NCBI GenBank assembly: GCA_029254025.1
Contig: JAQWYK010000022.1
Location: 1 to 38,102 of the forward strand
Length of the DNA stretch: 38,102 nt
From: Crocinitomicaceae bacterium
Lineage (GTDB): Bacteria; Bacteroidota; Bacteroidia; Flavobacteriales_D; Crocinitomicaceae
Direction: 5' to 3'
Shown here: positions 1 through 9,455 of the stretch, in pieces
Position numbering within the stretch: the first letter of the stretch is position 1
Layout of the letters: every line of letters begins with the position of its first letter
Translations under genes and position numbers: made by a program
The notes under the pieces: generated by a model
The model's input: only the letters and a program-made list of their open reading frames with translations
What the model was told of the DNA's origin: nothing
The model's database searches: none

Positions 1-356
1 GGCACCCAAAGCCGAGACTTAACTTCAAATGCTCGTTTACCAGATGTAACGAAACCAGGAACATCCTTTGCAGACATGTCGGGAATGTGCAGTGATTTTC
101 GGTTTTTGAATACCCAACCAGGATGACGATCCATTGCAGATTTTTCGCTGTACACTTTGTCATTTTCAGAGAAGCCTTTATTTTTATATAGTTTGAGCTT
201 CCCATGAGTAGTATCCCAAAGAAATATAGAACTGTATTTTACTTGAACGAAATCATCTACAATTTCAAATAGTGAATCTGCTAGTTTTTCAGGGGTCTCA
301 GATGAAGATATACCCTCTATAGTATTCGCAAGTAGTTTAAGTATTTTTTGTTTCAC
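1..356 (-). CDS. GAF-domain signalling protein, N-terminal part (runs off the window)
   Basis: Reading the minus strand from a GTG at 356 gives an open frame of 118 codons that leaves the window at position 1. An in-frame TAA lies a short way upstream of the GTG and no ATG lies between, so GTG is the likely start. The peptide has the look of a GAF domain: an N-terminal amphipathic helix, then a strand pattern around SSIFLWD and KLKLYKNKGF, and a PGWVFKNRKSLHIPD segment typical of the GAF core. GAF domains bind small ligands or tetrapyrroles and sit in front of histidine kinase, cyclase or phosphatase output domains; the output here lies outside the window. It is divergent from the BLUF gene with only 51 bp between the two start codons, which suggests shared regulation. 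The domain call is from pattern recognition only. Confidence 0.72.
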   Translation of the reverse strand, partial: MKQKILKLLANTIEGISSSETPEKLADSLFEIVDDFVQVKYSSIFLWDTTHGKLKLYKNKGFSENDKVYSEKSAMDRHPGWVFKNRKSLHIPDMSAKDVPGFVTSGKRAFEVKSRLWV

Positions 357-407
357 GAGGTATTTAATTCTATTTTTGTAAATATACCATTATTCGAATT
401 GATATAA

Positions 408-824
408 ATGATCAGTCTTCTTTACATAAGTACAAAGTCCACCTCAATCACGGAGCAAGATATTTCAATGATAGTCGAGTCCTCCTCTGTTAATAATGCA
501 GAGCTCGAAATAACTGGTGTATTATTAGAATATAACAACTGCTTTTTGCAATATTTAGAAGGTCCAGAATATAATGTTTTGAGATTGTACGATACTATTA
601 AACGGGATAATAGACATTCAAATATTCAATTAATTCAGAATAAAGATATTCAAGAAAGGATATTTTCAGATTGGAGTATGATTTTGAAGGATTTTTCTGA
701 CTTATCAGAAGAAACTCAGGGAAATGGAGTCGTCTATTCCAAAAAGGAATTTAGAAACTATGTGGATAATAATGAATTTTGGAATAAAGTAGATATGGTT
801 GAGTATTTATCCAATTTAATATGA
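408..824 (+). CDS. BLUF-domain blue-light photoreceptor, short form
   Basis: This 138-residue protein is a stand-alone BLUF domain, a flavin (FAD)-binding blue-light sensor. The residues known to matter in the family are all present at the right spacing: Tyr6 and Gln48 (the photoactive Tyr-Gln pair, 42 apart as in AppA), Asn30, Trp89 and Met91 in a DWSM motif. The motifs ITGVLLEY, FLQYLEG and RDNRHSN are also typical. Residues from about 95 to the C-terminus form a short tail with no output domain, so the protein probably signals by contact with a partner, as short BLUF proteins do. The gene starts 51 bp from the divergent GAF gene. The ATG at 408 gives the normal BLUF N-terminus. A weak 8-bp hairpin (818-825 with 832-839) spans its stop codon. 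Confidence 0.9.
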   Translation: MISLLYISTKSTSITEQDISMIVESSSVNNAELEITGVLLEYNNCFLQYLEGPEYNVLRLYDTIKRDNRHSNIQLIQNKDIQERIFSDWSMILKDFSDLSEETQGNGVVYSKKEFRNYVDNNEFWNKVDMVEYLSNLI

Positions 825-873
825 AGGTTTTTTCATATTGTTCTTAGTTATCTATCCGTAATTGATTTTTCTT

Positions 874-1434
874 ATGAAATGGATTGGCGAGCGTATTAGT
901 TTTGTAGATAACAAGGATAAACTAACAGTAGTGATTTATCCTCCTAAAATTGGAATCAAGTATCAATTGTTAGTTTTTTGGTCTTTGCTTTGGATGGCTA
1001 TTGGAGCATATGTTACCTCCCAGTTTTTCTATGTTACCAATCAGAAAGAACAAATTACGTTAATCATTTTCATGTCTTTTTGGTTGTATTTCGCCGTGCG
1101 CGTTGGTAAGACATTAATTTATTTGACATGGGGGCGGGAATATATCAAGCTTGATATCGAGGGATTACATGTAAAGATAGCAACAGGAAAATACGGTAAG
1201 TCGAAACGCTATTTCTTAGAGAATCTGCAGCGATTTGATGTCGTGGAATTAAAAGAAACTTCTTTTCAAGCGATTTACGAGTCGTCTGCCTGGGTCAAAG
1301 GGTCTAATCGATTAAGTTTCGAATACCTTGGAAAGGTATTCACTTTTGGTCGGAAATTGAATGAAAAGGATACCACTATTCTTTATAAATTGTTGTTCAA
1401 AAGAATAGAACAACTCTTACGTCAAAGTAAATAA
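874..1434 (+). CDS. Hypothetical two-helix membrane protein
   Basis: I do not recognise a named family. The 186-residue protein begins with about 25 polar residues, then has two hydrophobic segments (about residues 28-50 and 60-82) with a short loop between them. A soluble C-terminal part of about 100 residues rich in strands follows, with a layout resembling small bacterial PH-like membrane proteins. The ATG at 874 (MKWIGERI) is preferred; a TTG at 862 would add four residues. It follows the BLUF gene by 49 bp in the same direction, and a strong bidirectional terminator lies directly after the stop. A link to light sensing is possible from position only. Confidence 0.7.
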   Translation: MKWIGERISFVDNKDKLTVVIYPPKIGIKYQLLVFWSLLWMAIGAYVTSQFFYVTNQKEQITLIIFMSFWLYFAVRVGKTLIYLTWGREYIKLDIEGLHVKIATGKYGKSKRYFLENLQRFDVVELKETSFQAIYESSAWVKGSNRLSFEYLGKVFTFGRKLNEKDTTILYKLLFKRIEQLLRQSK

Positions 1435-1467
1435 AAAAACGTGCAATTAATATTGCACGTTTTTTTT
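1434..1467. terminator. Bidirectional intrinsic terminator
   Basis: A perfect 8-bp stem (CGTGCAAT at 1440-1447, ATTGCACG at 1452-1459) with a TAAT loop is flanked by an A-run on the left and a T-run on the right. It lies between the stop of the small membrane protein (plus) and the stop of groEL (minus), so it can end transcription from both sides. Confidence 0.88.
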
Positions 1468-1484
1468 CTTAGGATATTAACTGA

Positions 1485-3409
<1,925 letters not shown>

Positions 3410-3518
3410 ATTTTTACGTTTTAATGTTTATAATTAACTTAGCCCGATAGGCGAATTTTATGCCATTATTTGTTTGTCTTTCATTTGGCAGAAAAATGTT
3501 TCATTCGGTATTGAAAAT

Positions 3519-3543
3519 TGTCAGAAAGGCTGACATCCTGACA
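3519..3543 (-). promoter_or_regulatory. TGTCAG repeat cluster upstream of groES
   Basis: Read on the minus strand, the stretch carries TGTCAG, 2 nt, TGTCAG, 5 nt, CTGACA. Two half-sites are direct repeats and the second forms a perfect 6-bp inverted pair with the third. It lies just after the stop of the ligase gene and about 110 bp before the groES start. It could be an operator for stress control of groESL. It could also be a weak terminator hairpin for the ligase gene, since the stem is followed by ATTTTC. The sequence does not decide between them. No CIRCE element is present. Confidence 0.4.
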
Positions 3544-3555
3544 CGGGGAGCACGA

Positions 3556-4524
3556 TTATTTTGTTTCGTAAACGTAGATTTCAGTCCAAAAATCCGTGAT
3601 AGGTATCCCGGCCGATTTTAACATTTTTGGAACGATGGATTCACTTGAAAAACCTGGGGTAGTATTGACTTCAATAACATGGGGTGCATGACCAATAATG
3701 ATAAAGTCTATTCGTGCAATCGAGCGCAATTGCAGTACGCTGTAAATTTTTTTAGCTTGTTCTTGAATCGAAGCGGTAAGCTCTGCGGATATTCTAGCCG
3801 GAGTGATTTCTTTTGACTTACCTAGGTATTTAGCTTCATAATCGAAGAAGTCAGTTTCCGAAATGATTTCAGTGCACGGAAGTGCAACAAGGCCCGCTTC
3901 GCTGCGATAAACTCCACATGTAACTTCTGTGCCGTCCATAAAAGATTCAATGACCACGGTTTTTCCTTCTTTGAATGCTGCTGTAATTGCAGGTTGAAGC
4001 TCCTTTTGCGAATAAACTTTTGAGATTCCATAACTTGACCCTGAATCTGCGGGCTTTACGAAACAAGGAAGTCCTAACTGCGATATTATTTCATCTAGGT
4101 TCACATTTTCAGCTGACAATAATAAAATTGAATCTGCAACCTTGATGTCGAAGTTTTTAAGAAACTGGTTACAGAACCATTTGTCAAATGATAATTCAGA
4201 AGAAAGCGCATTACTATTAACAAAGGGTAGTTGCTTCATTTCAAAGTAAGCTTGCAATTTTCCGTTTTCACCAGGGTTACCGTGAATATAAACATGTGCC
4301 AAATCAATGGTGATCAATTGGCCATCTACGAAAAAACTAAAATCTTCTAGAGAAACACGGTATTTCGCACCATTGTATTCTGCCTCCCATCCTGACCTGT
4401 CGACATATACCAAAAAAGGGTTATACATCGATCGAGGTAAGTGATTTAATATGGTAGTAGCACTTTTAACCGAAATCTCATATTCAGAGGAGAATCCTCC
4501 ACAGAAAATACCAACGTTCTTCAT
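3556..4524 (-). CDS. ddl: D-alanine--D-alanine ligase
   Basis: The 322-residue protein is an ATP-grasp ligase that joins two D-alanines for peptidoglycan precursor synthesis in the cytoplasm. The N-terminus MKNVGIFCGGFSSEYEIS is the usual Ddl opening (GG.S.E.E.S). The central ATP-grasp part has LPCFVKPADSGSSYGISKV, VVIESFMDG and TEVTCGVY. The C-terminal part has IARIDFIII and IEVNTTPGFSSESIVPKM, with the metal-binding Glu and Asn in EVNT.PG. Start: ATG at 4524 fits the family; a TTG at 4533 would add three residues. The gene lies 87 bp after the peptidase gene and 146 bp before groES, all on the same strand. Confidence 0.93.
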   Translation of the reverse strand: MKNVGIFCGGFSSEYEISVKSATTILNHLPRSMYNPFLVYVDRSGWEAEYNGAKYRVSLEDFSFFVDGQLITIDLAHVYIHGNPGENGKLQAYFEMKQLPFVNSNALSSELSFDKWFCNQFLKNFDIKVADSILLLSAENVNLDEIISQLGLPCFVKPADSGSSYGISKVYSQKELQPAITAAFKEGKTVVIESFMDGTEVTCGVYRSEAGLVALPCTEIISETDFFDYEAKYLGKSKEITPARISAELTASIQEQAKKIYSVLQLRSIARIDFIIIGHAPHVIEVNTTPGFSSESIVPKMLKSAGIPITDFWTEIYVYETK

Positions 4525-4559
4525 TGTAAACAATTATTAACACGAATTACGGAATTTAA

Positions 4560-4597
4560 TTCTGCTCATCAACCGTGAGCAGAAAAAGTTATGAGCA
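4560..4597 (-). terminator. Hairpin with an alternative pairing arm, after the peptidase gene
   Basis: A perfect 9-bp stem (TTCTGCTCA at 4560-4568, TGAGCAGAA at 4576-4584, 7-nt loop) lies between the stop of the M14 peptidase gene and the ddl start. A further arm, ATGAGCA at 4591-4597, can pair with TGCTCAT at 4563-4569 instead, so two hairpins compete. In the minus-strand RNA no clear U-run follows, so this is a weak terminator or an attenuator-like structure rather than a textbook terminator. Confidence 0.45.
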
Positions 4598-4611
4598 TCT
4601 GAATTTTGAAA

Positions 4612-6963
4612 CTATTGAATCACCACTAGGCGCATAGGGTTACTATTAAACTCCCCGGTGTTGTAGCGTACAAAGTACACTCCTTGATTGAGTTTTTGGA
4701 CATCAAAAGCAACAACATTCGTAGGATGGTTAATTTCTTCCAGCATCACAAGGTTTCCAGCTGCATCGTACACTGTAATCACGCCCTTCTCAACGAATGA
4801 AGGGAATGAAAGTTGAGCAATTGAATGAGCAGGATTAGGTACTAGTTTTAATTGACCAAGAAACTCTTCAGGTGTATTTACTGTTGGATCTTCCTCCAGG
4901 TCGTAAAGAATTTCAAAATCGTCAAAGTAAAATCCATCCTTTTGAACAAATCCGTCAGATTCCAATACGAAGCGAACTCGAGCCTGTTGTCCGATATAAT
5001 CACTTAAGCTGATTTCTTCTAATACCCAATCATTCTGAGTTCCGTCGTAAAGAGGAGCATCTTCTTCCTGAACCCCTCCATTGTTGAATACACCAGGTTG
5101 AGTGTAGTTACCACATTGCGGAATCCAAGTTTGGCCGTTATCAATAGATATTTGAAACTGCGCGTAATCCCAATCTGATTCAATGTCCCACTTCGCATGA
5201 AAACGAATGATTCCTGTTAGTGCATTTGTTAAATCAATGGGGTCGTTAAATGTATAAGCGTAGAAGGAGTTAGATGAATAATTTGAATTTGGACTATCTG
5301 TGAAAGAAGTTGTGGGCGATACAAATTCTTCGGTTGTAAGTTCAAAATCTCCAGTCCAATTAGCGTCGGTTGTTCCGTCATCTGTGAGTTGAAGCGTTGC
5401 ACTTCCAAATTGCTTCACTATAGTGTCGCGTTTCGCCCAAAGACCATTATCAAGATTTAATATATACTTAATTTCATCACCATACTGAATCGTGCTTTCA
5501 AGCTCATAACTAATTGCACCGCTTTGTTGTTCTAAAAGCGCTAAATTATAGGTGATGGGACTGCCAACTGATGCTATTCCGGAGATAGGTGTGATACTAA
5601 CTTCGAGAGGACCTACTTGACGACCATATCGAACAACGTCATGATTAAAATCACCAGTCATTGCAGTGATGGAAGAACCACTATCCGTTTCTGAGGCAAC
5701 TCCATAAATTAATGGAAGATGAGCAAGAACGAGGTTAGGGAAGAGCATATCGATACAATCACCTAATATTTGATTAGAAGGAGACCAAAAGTTACCTCCT
5801 ACTTCAGGTGTCATAGCGAAAATCCCTTCGTCCACATACATATAGTCATCGGTATCTCCAGATGCTGGGTATAAACCAGAGCTTTTAATTGCATCATAAC
5901 CGCTGTATTGAGCCATGTGTCCACTGTATGCACTAAAATAGTCGTCATCCGCTGCAAATTCATTGGATGTAGCACCAATCGGGTAGAGCAGTAACTTTCC
6001 ATAAGTGTGTGCATTAAAGGCAAAGGAAACTCCAAATTGTTCTGCTATTTTCTTCATGTTTTTTGATTCCGGCTCTGAAAATGGTCCGGTACCCGGGAAG
6101 GTATCGTCATTTCCATTGAAGCTAACTCCAGTAGTTCCCCATTCATAGCTGAAATTTCTATTTAAATCAACTCCTCGGTTCGTGTTTCCGTGATTCGGGT
6201 TTCTATTTTTTCGATGCATACCCCCGCCACTCGGGTCTGTGAATTCATTTCGTGCATATCCATCTGGATTGATCATCGGTACGAAATACATTTCAACATT
6301 ATCAACTAGGTATGTTACTTCAGGATTGGTACCGTAGTTCTCTAGAATATACCACATGTAAAAAAGTGTTTCAGACAAGGAGCCAGGCTCACGTGAGTGA
6401 ATAAGTGAAGTATAGAGTACACGTGGTTTATTTTGTAATGTATTTGGATTGTTGGAAATACGTAAATAATACATAGTTCTTCCTTCATGCGTTAATGTAT
6501 CGGAAATCGGAATGATGTCTGTAATTAAATTGGGATATTGAGACAACATTGAAGAAAGGTTGTCAAACATTTCTTGCGTGGTGAAATAGCCACCATAACT
6601 TCCTAATTGAAAATTCGATGGAACCGTTGGGTTGAATCCTCCTGTCGCACTTGTAGGGCAAGTGGCATTTTTCGCAGAGGTATTTAAGGTGTTTTGTGTA
6701 GCGTAGTAGGAAGATACATCTTCAATAAGTATTTCCACGGTGTACCCTTCGTTTTTAGCGAGTTCCAAATGAGAAACGGAGAAGTCGCTTATGATGAAAG
6801 TACCTTCTTTAATAATTCCGTGATCAACATCTAGACCAATTTGAGCTAAACTTTCTAGCGTTCTTGGGTTAAACCATATTTTGGCTTTGTGATAAACTTC
6901 TTGAGAAAGACCAATATTCACTGAAAATAGTGAAAGACAGAGAAATAGAAAAATTGAACGCAT
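4612..6963 (-). CDS. Secreted M14 zinc carboxypeptidase with T9SS sorting domain
   Basis: The 783-residue precursor should be exported by Sec and then by the type IX system. The ATG at 6963 gives a clear signal peptide (MRSIFLFLCLSLFSVNIGLSQ); an upstream ATG would bury it behind 17 polar residues. Residues 120-430 form the M14 domain: zinc ligands His189 and Glu192 (HSRE), His319 (FNAHTYG), substrate-binding NRN near 268-270 and catalytic Glu387 (TPEVGG). A beta-rich region follows, with a jelly-roll/MAM-like segment (about 540-690) with DWDYAQFQIS and NGQTWI. The last 75 residues are a type A T9SS C-terminal domain (LVPNPAHS, then VYDAAGNLV, then GVYFVRY). It probably trims peptides outside the cell or on its surface. 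It follows gldD by 69 bp on the same strand. Confidence 0.93.
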   Translation of the reverse strand: MRSIFLFLCLSLFSVNIGLSQEVYHKAKIWFNPRTLESLAQIGLDVDHGIIKEGTFIISDFSVSHLELAKNEGYTVEILIEDVSSYYATQNTLNTSAKNATCPTSATGGFNPTVPSNFQLGSYGGYFTTQEMFDNLSSMLSQYPNLITDIIPISDTLTHEGRTMYYLRISNNPNTLQNKPRVLYTSLIHSREPGSLSETLFYMWYILENYGTNPEVTYLVDNVEMYFVPMINPDGYARNEFTDPSGGGMHRKNRNPNHGNTNRGVDLNRNFSYEWGTTGVSFNGNDDTFPGTGPFSEPESKNMKKIAEQFGVSFAFNAHTYGKLLLYPIGATSNEFAADDDYFSAYSGHMAQYSGYDAIKSSGLYPASGDTDDYMYVDEGIFAMTPEVGGNFWSPSNQILGDCIDMLFPNLVLAHLPLIYGVASETDSGSSITAMTGDFNHDVVRYGRQVGPLEVSITPISGIASVGSPITYNLALLEQQSGAISYELESTIQYGDEIKYILNLDNGLWAKRDTIVKQFGSATLQLTDDGTTDANWTGDFELTTEEFVSPTTSFTDSPNSNYSSNSFYAYTFNDPIDLTNALTGIIRFHAKWDIESDWDYAQFQISIDNGQTWIPQCGNYTQPGVFNNGGVQEEDAPLYDGTQNDWVLEEISLSDYIGQQARVRFVLESDGFVQKDGFYFDDFEILYDLEEDPTVNTPEEFLGQLKLVPNPAHSIAQLSFPSFVEKGVITVYDAAGNLVMLEEINHPTNVVAFDVQKLNQGVYFVRYNTGEFNSNPMRLVVIQ

Positions 6964-7032
6964 AATTTTATAGTTTTGGCTATCAAGGTAAGAAATTCTC
7001 ACAAGATGAACCAATAAAATTCGCTGATTGGT

Positions 7033-7608
7033 CTATTTGGACCACTGAGCGGTGGACATAAGCCTATAAAGATCTTCTTTTACAAAGTTCAAAACTGGCT
7101 TTATCGAGTCGTAATTTGGCCTGGAATTGAAGTAGATAATCCCGTTCATAAATATATTAGTCGAGTCTGTAAGGTAAAATTGAAAAGGAGAAGCTACATT
7201 ACCTTGGAGTTCGAAAAAGGTTCCAAAAACTTTTGTTTCCTTGTTGATAAAAACGGAATCATAAATAGCGGTTGCTTTCACTTTGTGTTCGTCAATTTTG
7301 TCGAGTGCGTAATTCACGTATGCTGAGAGTGATGTGTCCATTTGGATGTAGCTCAAGTGAATTGTCCCATTTAATTGCTCGAAATGAATGTCCCGATTAC
7401 AACTGTTATTAATGGGCTGGACGTCAAAATAGTTCGGCTTTTGGAATGAATAAGAACAGGGGTCCTCGTACGTTGTGTATTCCCGTTCTGGGAATTCAAT
7501 CTTGAGATAAGTAGGTGGTTTTGGTATAAATGTTTTATTTCCGTCACAAAATGTAACAATGAGCAAAAGTGGGAGAATAAGAACGAGAATAAAGTTACTC
7601 TTCCGCAT
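7033..7608 (-). CDS. gldD: Gliding motility lipoprotein GldD
   Basis: This 191-residue protein matches GldD, a lipoprotein needed for gliding and for T9SS function in Flavobacterium. Visible features are a hydrophobic N-terminal segment (residues 5-20) ending at Cys21, then the typical PKP..YLKIEFPEREY region and DPCSYSFQKP, with the conserved FNSRPNYDSIKPVLNFVKED near the C-terminus. The lipobox is odd: it reads IVTFC, with Phe rather than Gly, Ala or Ser before the Cys. The gene overlaps the end of gldE by 14 nt, which indicates translational coupling in the mutY-ssb-gldE-gldD operon. Confidence 0.93.
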   Translation of the reverse strand: MRKSNFILVLILPLLLIVTFCDGNKTFIPKPPTYLKIEFPEREYTTYEDPCSYSFQKPNYFDVQPINNSCNRDIHFEQLNGTIHLSYIQMDTSLSAYVNYALDKIDEHKVKATAIYDSVFINKETKVFGTFFELQGNVASPFQFYLTDSTNIFMNGIIYFNSRPNYDSIKPVLNFVKEDLYRLMSTAQWSK

Positions 7609-8932
7609 GGTTTAATTTAATTATTTTAACTGTTTTTACCCTTTTCTTGTCAGACGATTCAACAATAAATTTGATGTTTTCAAATTCAAACGATTCGTTG
7701 TTGCGTAATATTTTTCCAGATTGCTCAATCAAAAATCCAGCTATTGAGTCCGATTCACCTTTTGCTTGTTCAAAGGATTTACCGTCAATGTCTAATACCT
7801 TGTAAAGGTCTACTAGTGGAGTTTTTCCCTCGAAAACAAAAGTATTTTCATTGATTTTCGAATAGATGATGTTGTCGTCATCAAATTCGTCTGTTATGTC
7901 GCCAACAATTTCTTCTAAGACATCTTCTAATGTGACTATTCCGCTAGCGCCTCCATACTCATCAACAACTACTGCCATGTGCATTTTCATTGACTGAAAT
8001 TCTTTTAATAAGTCATCAATTTTTTTGTTTTCTGGAACAAAGAAAGGGGTGCGAATTAATACCCTCCAATCGAAGTTTGCCTCCTCGCCAAGGTGGGGGA
8101 GTAAATCCTTGATATAGATAATTCCTAATACATCATCAAATTTTTCTTCATAAACTGGAATACGTGAATAACCTGCCTCGCGTATAACCTCGAGTAATTC
8201 TTCAAAATTGATATTTTTTTCTATGGCTACGGTGTCGACACGAGAGCGCATAATTTGTTTTACATCGGTATTCCCAAAATTGACTATTCCTTCAAGTATT
8301 TTATGCTCATCTTCCGAACTATTTTCTTCACGGGTTAAGGCTATAGCATGTTCTAAATCATCTGTTGAGATATCGATTGATTTTTTTCGAGCAGTTTTAA
8401 GAATCACATCGGTGCCATTAACAAGTATTATTTTAAGCCAAGAGAATGGAGGTAATTTACCGGCATAGTAGATAGGTTTTGCCATTAGTAAAGCGATCTT
8501 CATGCTATTTCTATTCGCATAAACTTTTGGGACAACTTCGCCAATTAGCAGGATGACAAAGGTAATTACTCCAATTTCTATGATGCTTCGTAATAAGTCA
8601 AACTCATCCGTTTCTGGATAAAAATTCAGGAATACATAACTCGCAAGAATTACAATTGCAATATTGATGAAGTTATTTAAGATAAGAATAACGGCGAGAA
8701 GTTCTTTTGGTTTAGACAGTAATAATTTAACCGTTTCTGAGGATTTGTTCTTGTTGTCTTCCAGTTCATTTCTATCCGAGGGACTTAATGAGAAGAAGGC
8801 TACTTCAGAACCAGAAACGAGTGCTGATGATGCAAGTAAAATAATTAAAACACCAATAGAAAACCAGATTTCTGTTCCAAGTTGAGCGGCTAAAAGAAAG
8901 AATGTAGTGTAATGTTGGGGGTCTCCGTCCAT
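7595..8932 (-). CDS. gldE: Gliding-associated membrane protein GldE (CNNM/CorC-type)
   Basis: The 445-residue protein has the CNNM/HlyC/CorC layout: transmembrane DUF21 part with about four hydrophobic segments (residues 18-160), a CBS pair (about 210-335), and a C-terminal CorC_HlyC domain (about 355-440). In Flavobacterium this paralogue is GldE, linked functionally to GldD. The start is taken as ATG at 8932; a TTG at 8944 would add four residues. It lies 17 bp after ssb and overlaps gldD by 14 nt. The CNNM/CorC family is tied to divalent cation transport, but no transport role is shown for GldE. Confidence 0.93.
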   Translation of the reverse strand: MDGDPQHYTTFFLLAAQLGTEIWFSIGVLIILLASSALVSGSEVAFFSLSPSDRNELEDNKNKSSETVKLLLSKPKELLAVILILNNFINIAIVILASYVFLNFYPETDEFDLLRSIIEIGVITFVILLIGEVVPKVYANRNSMKIALLMAKPIYYAGKLPPFSWLKIILVNGTDVILKTARKKSIDISTDDLEHAIALTREENSSEDEHKILEGIVNFGNTDVKQIMRSRVDTVAIEKNINFEELLEVIREAGYSRIPVYEEKFDDVLGIIYIKDLLPHLGEEANFDWRVLIRTPFFVPENKKIDDLLKEFQSMKMHMAVVVDEYGGASGIVTLEDVLEEIVGDITDEFDDDNIIYSKINENTFVFEGKTPLVDLYKVLDIDGKSFEQAKGESDSIAGFLIEQSGKILRNNESFEFENIKFIVESSDKKRVKTVKIIKLNHAEE

Positions 8933-8949
8933 CGTTAAGTGCAACTTAG

Positions 8950-9402
8950 TTAAAATGGTAAATCGTCCTCGTCATCATCCTTCATTAAATCAGGACTAAG
9001 CGATTGAGGAGATTGCTGAGGTGTGTGAGTAGGATATGCATTCGGTGATGCGTTATTACTTTCATTGCGTGCAGACAGCATGGTGAAGTTATCGGCTACT
9101 ATTTCTGTTGCGTATTTTGCAGCTCCCGATTCATCTTGCCACGATCTTGTTCGCAACTTTCCTTCGATGTATACCTTCATTCCTTTTTTTAGATAGTTTT
9201 CAGCAACATCTGCAAGTCCGCGCCAAACAACAATATTGTGCCACTCGGTTATTTCCTTTTTTTCGCTGGTGTTTTTATCGGTGTAGGTCTCTGAGGTAGC
9301 TAAAGGAAACCGCGCAAGTTTCGCACCGTTTTCTAGAGCTCTAATTTCAGGGTCTTTTCCTAAATTACCAATAAGAATTACTTTATTAACGCTTCCAGCC
9401 AT
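8950..9402 (-). CDS. ssb: Single-stranded DNA-binding protein
   Basis: The 150-residue protein protects single-stranded DNA in replication, repair and recombination. It has the OB fold (residues 4-110) opening VNKVILIGNLGKDPE, followed by a flexible Pro/Gln/Ser linker and the acidic tail DDDEDDLPF that binds partner proteins. Length is normal. It sits between mutY (53 bp upstream) and gldE (17 bp downstream), the standard flavobacterial order. Confidence 0.98.
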   Translation of the reverse strand: MAGSVNKVILIGNLGKDPEIRALENGAKLARFPLATSETYTDKNTSEKKEITEWHNIVVWRGLADVAENYLKKGMKVYIEGKLRTRSWQDESGAAKYATEIVADNFTMLSARNESNNASPNAYPTHTPQQSPQSLSPDLMKDDDEDDLPF

Positions 9403-9455
9403 AAAACAAATTTAGCATAATTATTTATTGAATGTTAATTCGACTGTAAGGAATG

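Noticed and set aside
3410-3555. CIRCE operator for HrcA upstream of groES
   Set aside because: The TTAGCACTC-N9-GAGTGCTAA pattern is not present on either strand.
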